This document shows positions 7,398 through 14,460 of a stretch of 64,000 nt of DNA, in pieces. Under the pieces are notes generated by a model that was given only the letters and a program-made list of their open reading frames with translations, was not told where the DNA came from and ran no database searches. Made by a program: the position numbers and the translations under genes. The stretch is from NCBI GenBank assembly GCA_963706315.1, contig CAVPMA010000013.1:201187-265186 (forward strand), written 5' to 3'. The stretch comes from CALMEC01 sp963706315. GTDB lineage: Bacteria > Actinomycetota > Thermoleophilia > Miltoncostaeales > Miltoncostaeaceae. Position 1 is the stretch's first letter; every line of letters begins with the position of its first letter.

Positions 7398-9341
7398 TCA
7401 CGGCGTGATCGGTGGGACCGCGCTCGCCCAGGGCAGTCGGCCCGGCGCCGGGTTGCCGGGGATCTCGAAGCGCCAGGACGCGACCCCGGTCGGCGACCCG
7501 CGCCACGTGAGGATCGCGCGCGCGAGCTCTCCCAGGTCGCCGGGGGCATCGAGGGTCTTCGGGAACATCACCTCGCCGGCGAACGCGACCACCTGCCCCG
7601 CGCCGACCTGGCGGAGGACCGCCGCGGCGGAGCCGTCTGCGTTCGTCCCGATCACGCTGGCCCCGCCGGGGATGCCGGGGAAAGCCCCGGTGCGCCCCGG
7701 GGCGACCGGCACGGTCAGCGACCTCGCCGGGAGCGACGACGTGAGCGTCGCCGGCGCGAACGTGATGGACGTCCCCGCAGCGGGGACCGCCGCCGGCCCC
7801 ACGAGCGCCTCACGGAGGTCCGCGAGCGACGAGCCGTCGGGTGCGCGGGTGAACGCATCGGGGTCGGTCACGACGAGCGTGCCGCCGGCACGCACCCAGG
7901 CGACCAGCGCCTCGGCGAACGGGCGGTCGAGCGTCTCGCCGCGTGGGAGCCACACCGTGCGCGCCTGCGCGAGGCGGCCGGGCTCGGCGACCAGGCGCGT
8001 GTCGGCGTCGAACGAGAACGTCGACTGCGCCAGCTCGCCGAGCACCGAGTACGTGGTGTACAGCTCGTTCGCGAGGGTGCGCGGCCGTTCGGCCAGGATC
8101 GCGTTGGGCTGCCCCTGACCTTCGCTCGCGGTCGCGTAGACGACCACGTTCGCCGGATCGACCGGTGGCGGTGGGAGCAGGGCGCCGCGCAGGTTGCGCG
8201 CGATGTCGAGCATCGCCGCGTACACCTTCGGGCGGGTGAACCGTGGGCTGTTCTCCCCGTAGAGGCTCAGGTCGGTCGCTCCGGCGCGCAGGGCCTGCGT
8301 CGCCCACGTCCAGACGTCCTCCGGCGTCGGGTCGTAGCCCTGGTAGGGGAACGCCTGCACGATCGTGCGGATGCGCACGCTGGTCAGGTCCGACATGAGC
8401 TTCGTCCCGAACCCGTGGTTGTAGCGCCCCCTGCCCGGGTTCTTCGCCTCGTCGAACGTCACGTACGGGTCGAGCTCCACGACGTCCGCGACGCCGGCGA
8501 GCTTCGTGTAGTCCCACGGGATGAAGCCGTGGATGAACGCGTAGCTGTTGGGGCTCACCAAGCCCTGCGGGTCGAGGCGCCGGATGAGCGCCGCTTGCTC
8601 GCCGCGCAGGGCGAAGTAGCGCTCGCCGGTATAGCGGTTGAAGGCGAGCCACTTGAGTCCCTCCACCGGGTTCGTGGTGCGGGGAGCCGTGGCGCTCGGT
8701 GCGGGCTGCCCGTAGCGGCGCTTGACCTGGGCCAGGAACGACTTCGCGAACGGCGTGGTGGCGAACGGTCCGAACGGCGGGTAGACCATCGGCTCGTCGA
8801 CCCCCGTGTAGTAGTTGCGATACGGAAGGTCGCGGTACTTCGGGACCAGGCGCTTGATCTCCCGCAGCGCGGTGGCCTGCCACCCCGGGCTCAGCAGGTT
8901 GTACCGACGCGCGGGGATCGTGAACTTGATGTTCCACGAGCGGTGGAGCTTGCGGTCCTTCGCGAGCTTCGCGACGCGCAGCTCGAGGTTGACGTCGAAC
9001 TTGATCCCGGTCTGCCGGAACAGCCGCAGGTAGTTGGCCCGGGTGAACCAGCCGATCGGCTCGCTCTTGCGGATCGGGAGATCGAACGGCAATGCCGCGG
9101 ACCCGGAGATCCACAGCCCGTTCTGGCCGGACGTCGTGAGTATCGAGTTCGCGAGCCGGGTCCACTGCGCCGGCGTGTACGGGTTCTTCTTCGGCCGCCA
9201 GCCCGGAATCTTCTGCTGGCGAAGCTCCTGCCCCCAGCTGAACACGGCCCCGGCGGGCCGGTCGACCGCATCGGCAGCGGCGATCGGGAGCGTCGACGCC
9301 AGCGTGAGCAGGGTGACGATGGAGAGCCGGGCGCGCATCAT
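7398..9341 (-). CDS. secreted TIM-barrel (glycoside-hydrolase-like) protein
   Basis: 647 aa from ATG 9341 (MM start); an upstream extension to 9401 adds a basic stretch with no benefit. A signal peptide (RARLSIVTLLTLASTLPIAAA) leads into a large domain with the feel of a clan-A glycoside hydrolase barrel: YYTGVDEPMVYPPFG, GLVSPNSYAFIHG, DVVELDPYVTFDEAKN and TDLSLYGENSP near expected strand ends. Residues about 400-520 resemble the class-I glutamine-amidotransferase-like trimerisation domain of GH42 enzymes (VRAGGTLVVTDPDAF). Catalytic glutamates cannot be fixed without alignment, so activity is unproven. The C-terminal 100 residues are a beta-rich domain ending near the convergent subtilase gene. 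Confidence 0.75.
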   Translation of the reverse strand: MMRARLSIVTLLTLASTLPIAAADAVDRPAGAVFSWGQELRQQKIPGWRPKKNPYTPAQWTRLANSILTTSGQNGLWISGSAALPFDLPIRKSEPIGWFTRANYLRLFRQTGIKFDVNLELRVAKLAKDRKLHRSWNIKFTIPARRYNLLSPGWQATALREIKRLVPKYRDLPYRNYYTGVDEPMVYPPFGPFATTPFAKSFLAQVKRRYGQPAPSATAPRTTNPVEGLKWLAFNRYTGERYFALRGEQAALIRRLDPQGLVSPNSYAFIHGFIPWDYTKLAGVADVVELDPYVTFDEAKNPGRGRYNHGFGTKLMSDLTSVRIRTIVQAFPYQGYDPTPEDVWTWATQALRAGATDLSLYGENSPRFTRPKVYAAMLDIARNLRGALLPPPPVDPANVVVYATASEGQGQPNAILAERPRTLANELYTTYSVLGELAQSTFSFDADTRLVAEPGRLAQARTVWLPRGETLDRPFAEALVAWVRAGGTLVVTDPDAFTRAPDGSSLADLREALVGPAAVPAAGTSITFAPATLTSSLPARSLTVPVAPGRTGAFPGIPGGASVIGTNADGSAAAVLRQVGAGQVVAFAGEVMFPKTLDAPGDLGELARAILTWRGSPTGVASWRFEIPGNPAPGRLPWASAVPPITP

Positions 9342-9519
9342 GCGGCGGGAATGATGGCGGGAGCCGACCGCCGGGGCAACGTCGCGCGTCAAGGCCCTCA
9401 TCGGCCACGCCCCGCGGAGACCGATGAAGAAGGCACGCGACCTTGTCCCACGGTGAAGGCCACCGCCCTGACAACCTGCTCCTTGGAGGGCAGGCGGCAG
9501 GAGCGGGCGGTGCCCGCGA

Positions 9520-10257
9520 CTACCTCCAGACGACCGGCTCCAGGACGTACTTGTCAGAGCCCGTCCAGCGGACCTCCGTGATCGCTCCGCCGCCCCCGAT
9601 CAGGAAGGCGAGACAGCTCTCGTAGCTGGCGCCGTTCGTGAACGGCGCCGGCGGCTTGGCATCCTCACAGCGTGGGAACTCGCCGATGAAAGTCACGCTG
9701 CCCTGGCGCTGACCGCGGTCGTCGATGCCGTCGACGGCCAGATCGGGATCGTCGTCCGCGGGGAGCACGTCCTGAGAGGTGCTCGCGATGCGCACCCTCA
9801 CGTAATAGGGAGTCGCGAGCTTCTGGTCGGAGTCGAGGTTGACGTTTGCGAAGTCGTCGATCGAGCCCTTATCGATCTTGAGGACGGTCACGTCGACCGG
9901 ATACGTCTTCGTGCTCCCGACCGGGGCGTTCAGCGGCTTACGATCGACGTGCGCGGTGTCACCGAGCTTCAGGGTCGCTCCGGGCGCGGTGGCCGCACTC
10001 GCACCGGCGCCCCGGTCGCCCGTCGCGGTTGTCGCCGTCACGCTCGCTGGCGCTGTGGGCGGCGCCTCGGTGGGCGTCGTACCACCGCCGCCTCCGCATG
10101 CGGACGAGCCCAGCACGGCCGCCGCGGCGACGACCATCGCACCACACCTGCGAACGGTGCCCAAGGCGCGCTCCCATCGTCCGTGGCCACCGCTCTTCGC
10201 CGTGGCGAACGGGTGCAAGGCGATTGCTGGCTCGGTCCCAGAGTCCGACCGCATCAC
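9520..10257 (-). CDS. putative lipoprotein, unknown function
   Basis: Up to 245 aa. A lipobox LGSSAC sits near residue 54, followed by GGGGG and a Pro/Thr-rich linker, then one beta-rich domain (about 90-245). The long N-terminus before the hydrophobic stretch suggests a later start. A TTG at 10164, with GGGAG about six bases upstream, would give a normal 22-residue lipoprotein signal (GTVRRCGAMVVAAAAVLGSSAC). The gene begins only eight bases after the stop of the LuxR-type regulator and is probably cotranscribed with it. The mature domain resembles no family I can name. Confidence 0.75.
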   Translation of the reverse strand: MMRSDSGTEPAIALHPFATAKSGGHGRWERALGTVRRCGAMVVAAAAVLGSSACGGGGGTTPTEAPPTAPASVTATTATGDRGAGASAATAPGATLKLGDTAHVDRKPLNAPVGSTKTYPVDVTVLKIDKGSIDDFANVNLDSDQKLATPYYVRVRIASTSQDVLPADDDPDLAVDGIDDRGQRQGSVTFIGEFPRCEDAKPPAPFTNGASYESCLAFLIGGGGAITEVRWTGSDKYVLEPVVWR

Positions 10258-10265
10258 GTCACTTC

Positions 10266-10907
10266 TCAGATGAGCCCTTCGCGGACCGCCATCGCGACCG
10301 CCTGGGAGCGAGTGCGCACGTCGAGCTTGATCACCACATCGTGGATCACGTTCTTGATCGTCCGCTCGCTATAGCACAGGCGCTTCGCCACCTCACGGAT
10401 CGGATGGCCGTCCGCGACGAGCCTGAGTACCTCCTGCTCCCGTTCCGACAGTCGCGACAACGTGACGCCTCTGGGCTCGAGCACCTCGCGCGACACCCGG
10501 GTGAGGCCACGAAGCAGCGTTCCGAGGATCTCGGGCGCCATCACGCCGGCGCCGCTCGCGGCGGCGGTCACGGATGCGACGAGCACCGCGGGCGTGAGCG
10601 TCGCCTTCGACATGTACCCGATTGCTCCGGCCTGGACGCATGCGAGAACGTCGTGCTCCTCGCAGCGAGCCGAGCAGACCAGCACCTGGGTTCCGTTGGC
10701 CTCGCCGACCTGGCGGATGAACTGATGGGCGCCGGCCAACCCGTCCGGATCGACGACGGCGACACCAGCTTCCGCGAGCTCCGCCTGCTGCCAGGCCTCG
10801 GCCACGCTCCCGGCCTCGCCGACCCCGACGATCTCACTGGATCCCCTGAGGCATGCGGTGATGCCACGCCGGTAGATCGAGTGCTGGTCAAGCACGAACA
10901 CGTACAT
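10266..10907 (-). CDS. NarL/FixJ-type response regulator at the eCIS locus edge
   Basis: 213 aa from ATG 10907, with GGAGAG upstream. The receiver domain spans residues 1-120; the phosphoacceptor is probably D53 in VVDPDGL, and D7 belongs to the acidic pocket. A LuxR-type helix-turn-helix spans about 146-205 (LSEREQEVLRLVADGHPIRE, then YSERTIKNVI). No histidine kinase gene is nearby. Its gene is divergent from the PAAR-like gene and precedes a lipoprotein gene by eight bases. LuxR-type regulators are frequent in actinobacterial eCIS loci, so control of this locus is likely but not shown. An in-frame extension upstream to 11405 crosses the divergent gene and is rejected. Confidence 0.9.
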   Translation of the reverse strand: MYVFVLDQHSIYRRGITACLRGSSEIVGVGEAGSVAEAWQQAELAEAGVAVVDPDGLAGAHQFIRQVGEANGTQVLVCSARCEEHDVLACVQAGAIGYMSKATLTPAVLVASVTAAASGAGVMAPEILGTLLRGLTRVSREVLEPRGVTLSRLSEREQEVLRLVADGHPIREVAKRLCYSERTIKNVIHDVVIKLDVRTRSQAVAMAVREGLI

Positions 10908-11036
10908 GAGCAGGGGGCTCTCCCCGAGGGTGCAAGCGATGTCGCGACAACTCGCGAACGAACGAATACTATGAACTGGCACACCGTTTGGCGAGCTTTT
11001 CAAACATCGCTTGAGACATGAATTCGCGAGGTCCCG
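10908..11036. promoter_or_regulatory. divergent control region between regulator and PAAR gene
   Basis: This 129-base region is markedly richer in A/T than its surroundings. It contains GTTTG (10986-10990) and CAAAC (11001-11005) as an inverted repeat with 10 bases between, and three copies of the palindrome TCGCGA at 10942, 10952 and 11024. The first two copies lie exactly one helical turn apart. These are plausible operator sites for the divergent regulator; binding is inferred. Confidence 0.45.
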
Positions 11037-11375
11037 ATGCCGCTCCTGGTCACCACGAACGCCACAATCCTGTGTGCTCACGGCGGCCGGGTGGTGCTGA
11101 CGCCCAAGCAGACGACGGTCACGGCCGGCGGCGCACCCATCCTCCGTGAGACCGATCTCGTGCTGGCGCCCATCACCGGCTGCGCTCAACCGCCGAGTCC
11201 CGGCTCGAAGCCCTGCACCCTCGTGGTGTCGGTCATTCCCGGCACTGGTACGTCCCAGATGGCGTTCGTGGGGGGTTTGCCCGCACATACACAGACGCTG
11301 AGCGGCCTCACCGACGGCGTGCCTCCCGGCACGATCACGGTCGTCGAGCCCGGCCAGACGACCGTCCAGGGGTAG
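11037..11375 (+). CDS. PAAR-like spike-tip protein of the eCIS
   Basis: 112 aa. The protein is a repeated short-strand domain rich in Gly, Thr and Pro. It starts with ATILCAHGGRV, has APITGCAQPP and a later KPCTLVVSV, and ends with a second G-rich strand set. The spacing of the Cys/His-Gly segments resembles PAAR-like (DUF4280-type) tip proteins, which cap the VgrG spike and bind a metal ion. No other PAAR candidate occurs in the locus, which supports the role. It is placed away from the spike genes, on the opposite strand, between the LuxR regulator and the kinase. Confidence in the family is moderate. Confidence 0.7.
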   Translation: MPLLVTTNATILCAHGGRVVLTPKQTTVTAGGAPILRETDLVLAPITGCAQPPSPGSKPCTLVVSVIPGTGTSQMAFVGGLPAHTQTLSGLTDGVPPGTITVVEPGQTTVQG

Positions 11376-11477
11376 ACCAGACTTCCATCCGGGCCGGTTC
11401 GCCAACGGGCGACCGCTGCCCTAGGATTGACCGGACGGGGCACACGGACCCCTTCGGGACGGCACGGGGTGTCGGGC

Positions 11478-14456
11478 ATGCGGCAGGTGGCGCGCAGCGT
11501 CGGACGATTTGAAATCGAGCGTGAGATCGGGCGCGGTGGCATGGCGGTGGTGTACTTGGCCCGCCAGACCGACCTTGATCGCATGGTCGCGCTCAAGGAG
11601 CTTCCCAGCTTCCATGCCGGGGACCCCGCCTTCGCGAATCGCTTCCTCCGCGAGTCGCGCATCGCCGGCTCCCTGACGCACCCCAACATCGTCACCGTCC
11701 ACGACTACTTCGAGCACGACGGCACGCCGTTCATCGCGATGGAGTACATGGCCCGCGGCTCGTTGCGACCGTACGTCGGCAAGCTCAACGTGGCCCAGAT
11801 CGCCGGGGTGCTCGAGGGGCTCCTCGCGGCCCTCGCCTACGCCCAGACCCGCGGTGTCGTCCACCGCGACCTCAAGCCTGAGAACCTGATGCTGAGCACC
11901 GAGGGCGCGATCAAGGTCGCCGACTTCGGCATCGCGAAGGCCGTCAACGAGGTCGCCACGAAGTTCGCGACCGCGACGGGCACGACGGTCGGGACTCCCG
12001 CGTACATGTCCCCCGAGCAGGCGATGGGAAAGCCGGTCGGGCCGCCCACCGACCTCTACGCCACAGGGATCATCGCCTACGAGCTCCTCCTGGGGCGGAC
12101 CCCGTTCCACGACATCGAGACGCCGGTCGCGATCCTGCTGAAGCACGTCAGCGAACCGCCGCCGCCGTGCCGCGAGATCGACCCGAACATCGACGCCGAT
12201 CTCGCAGCCTGGGTGGAGCGGATGCTGGCCAAGAACCCCGAGGACCGTCCGGCGGGCGCCGCGGAGGCCTGGGACGATCTCGAGGAGATCGTGATCGGCC
12301 TGCTCGGGCCGCGATGGCGGCGCGACGCCCGGGTGCTTGGACCTGAGGCCTCCCAGGCAGCCGACAAGCCCCTGACGCCGGCCCCGTTCTTCGAGCCTGA
12401 GGGGTCGGGGGAGCTCGCCGCCACGATGCTTCCCGGCGGTCAGCCCGCACCGACGCCGCTTCCCACCGTTGCCGCGGTGTCGCCACCCCCGGCTGCGGCA
12501 GCAGCGCCCGTGACGCCTCCCGCCGAAGCGCCGCCGGCGGCGGAGCAACCCGACGACGGGTTCGCGACGTTCGCGCGCGGCGCCCAGCCGGACGCCGCCG
12601 CCGCCCCTCCCCCGGCCCCGCCGACCGCCCCACCACCCACCGCCCCGGCGCCAGAGGGCTTCGAGACGTTCGTGCGATCGCCTGGCGACGCGGTCGCCGA
12701 CGGGTCGGCCCTCGCGCCCGCCGCGCCCCCGCCTCCGGCCGACCCGGTCGCTCAGCCCACCGACGGCTTCAAGACGTTCGTCCGTCCCGACGCCATGCCG
12801 CCCCCGCCGCCTGCGCCACCCCCGCCGCCCCCGCCACCGGTCGTGGAGGCACCCCAGCCGGAGCCGGAGCCGGAGCCGACCGTTGCGCCCGACGCGTTGG
12901 CCGAGACCGTCGCGCCTGAGACCCCGCCGCCCCGCACGGCCGAGTACGCGACCGCCCCGACCGGCGCGGTCCAGGCCCCGCGCTCGCGCAAGCGCGGGCT
13001 GATCATCGGCGGTGTGGCCGCGGCCGTCGCAGCCGTCCTGGTGGTGGTCCTGATCAGCGTCGCCGGAGGAGGGGGCGGGGGCGAGGCGGCAACACCTGCG
13101 GCCGGCACGCCGAGCACGCCTGACGTCATCCCCGAGCGCCGGGTCGACATGATCGGCGCCGGCACCGCGGTCATCGCCGCCGACCCGGCCGGTCATGTGA
13201 TGCGACTCTCGAGCCAGTTGCGGCCCGTCGCCACGGTGACCGATCCCACGGGACCGGTTTCCGTCGCCCTCGCCGGCGGCCAGGCCGTCGTCGCCAACTC
13301 CGCAGGCCTCACCTTCTACGGTGCGAAGACGCTCGCACCGGTCGGCGCGGTCGGGCTCGCCGGCGCCTCTCAGGTCGCTTCGGACGGCGTGCTGACCGCC
13401 GCGATCACCAACGCGCAGGGCGGAGCGCAAGTCTGCCTCGTCACGCTCGGCACGGCCGCACCGTGTTCCCCGCTCGCAGCGGCGCCCACCGGCCTCGGGG
13501 TCGCCGGCTCCGACATCGTGGTCGCCGACGGGGCCGGCGGGAGCATCCTGCCGTTCTCGTTCGCATCGGGCCTCCTTCAGGCGGGCACACCGATCTCCGT
13601 GGGCGCCAAGCCGCACGGCCGGATCGTCACGCACAACGGCCTCACCTACATTCCGATCGACCACGGCATTGCGATCGCGGACCTGTCGAAGGGCACGCTG
13701 GTCGGGACGATCAAGACCGCGACCACCCCGGCCGACATCGCAGTCGCGCCCGGGACCGGACGGCTCTTCGCAGCGCTGCCGGGCAGTGGCGGCGTGGCGG
13801 TGGCCGACACGGCCGCGCCAGCCGAGCCGGTGAAGGCGGTGGCCACTGGATCCAAGCCGGCATCGGTCATCACCGAGCAGTCCGGCGGGGCGCTCGTGCT
13901 GAACGACGACGGCAGCGCGGTGCGCCTCGACCCCGCCGGGGCGCTCACCGGGCCGGCCGGCAGCATCCCGACCGGCGGCCCCGTCACTGCGATCACCGCC
14001 GGAGCTCCGGTGTTCAAGACGGAGGATCTCGTCGTACGGGCCACCATTCCCCTCGCGGGCGGCAAGCTCGACAAGGGCGGCTTCAAGGTCACCGACAAGA
14101 CCATCGCCGACGGCCGCGCGTCCTTCGAACTCTGGCAGGGAGGGATCACGAGCGCGGTCAAGACGAAGGCGGGCGGCGGACTCACGATCACGGTCGTCAC
14201 GAGGCCGGGTCGGCTCCAGTACCGTGTCACGGCCCCGGCGAAGCAGTTCGAGAAGATCGCGATCACCCAGCCGAATCCACAGACGGTCTCGATCGTCGCG
14301 ACCAAGCCGGCGCCCAAGCCCAAGCCCCCGGCGCAGGGCGGCGGCGGTAGCAGCACCGGCGGTGGTGGTGGCGGCGGCGGTGGTGGTGGTGGTGGCGGCG
14401 GCGGCGGTGGCGGCAGCAGTCCCCCCGTGATCATCGGCGGGGGCGGCGCCGGCTAA
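11478..14456 (+). CDS. transmembrane Ser/Thr protein kinase with extracytoplasmic propeller-like domain
   Basis: 992 aa from ATG 11478; GTG 11469 is the alternative. The kinase domain (about 8-280) is complete: glycine loop EIGRGGMAVV, K40, HRDLKPEN with D131, DFG with D149, and an activation loop with TTVGTPAYMSPEQ. A Pro-rich linker (about 300-500) holds three copies of GFATFAR, GFETFVR and GFKTFVR with threonines at 364, 397 and 433. One membrane segment follows (LIIGGVAAAVAAVLVVVLI, about 507-527). The outside part (about 540-930) is a repeated beta-sheet domain that looks like a propeller, and the end is poly-glycine. It should autophosphorylate and sense an external or envelope signal. 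It lies beside the eCIS locus with two FHA proteins, and its 3' end is four bases from the convergent hydrolase gene. Confidence 0.93.
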   Translation: MRQVARSVGRFEIEREIGRGGMAVVYLARQTDLDRMVALKELPSFHAGDPAFANRFLRESRIAGSLTHPNIVTVHDYFEHDGTPFIAMEYMARGSLRPYVGKLNVAQIAGVLEGLLAALAYAQTRGVVHRDLKPENLMLSTEGAIKVADFGIAKAVNEVATKFATATGTTVGTPAYMSPEQAMGKPVGPPTDLYATGIIAYELLLGRTPFHDIETPVAILLKHVSEPPPPCREIDPNIDADLAAWVERMLAKNPEDRPAGAAEAWDDLEEIVIGLLGPRWRRDARVLGPEASQAADKPLTPAPFFEPEGSGELAATMLPGGQPAPTPLPTVAAVSPPPAAAAAPVTPPAEAPPAAEQPDDGFATFARGAQPDAAAAPPPAPPTAPPPTAPAPEGFETFVRSPGDAVADGSALAPAAPPPPADPVAQPTDGFKTFVRPDAMPPPPPAPPPPPPPPVVEAPQPEPEPEPTVAPDALAETVAPETPPPRTAEYATAPTGAVQAPRSRKRGLIIGGVAAAVAAVLVVVLISVAGGGGGGEAATPAAGTPSTPDVIPERRVDMIGAGTAVIAADPAGHVMRLSSQLRPVATVTDPTGPVSVALAGGQAVVANSAGLTFYGAKTLAPVGAVGLAGASQVASDGVLTAAITNAQGGAQVCLVTLGTAAPCSPLAAAPTGLGVAGSDIVVADGAGGSILPFSFASGLLQAGTPISVGAKPHGRIVTHNGLTYIPIDHGIAIADLSKGTLVGTIKTATTPADIAVAPGTGRLFAALPGSGGVAVADTAAPAEPVKAVATGSKPASVITEQSGGALVLNDDGSAVRLDPAGALTGPAGSIPTGGPVTAITAGAPVFKTEDLVVRATIPLAGGKLDKGGFKVTDKTIADGRASFELWQGGITSAVKTKAGGGLTITVVTRPGRLQYRVTAPAKQFEKIAITQPNPQTVSIVATKPAPKPKPPAQGGGGSSTGGGGGGGGGGGGGGGGGGGSSPPVIIGGGGAG

Positions 14457-14460
14457 CGCC

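Noticed and set aside
11427..11477. Earlier TTG start for the kinase
   Set aside because: The extra 17 residues precede the usual kinase N-terminus and no spaced Shine-Dalgarno sequence supports the TTG; ATG 11478 or GTG 11469 is better placed.
11421..13664. 747-codon open frame on the minus strand
   Set aside because: It lies opposite the kinase gene, which has a complete set of kinase motifs. The antisense product is low-complexity Arg/Gly.
14340..14430. GC-rich repeat at the kinase 3' end as a separate element
   Set aside because: It is the coding poly-glycine tail, in frame to the stop codon.
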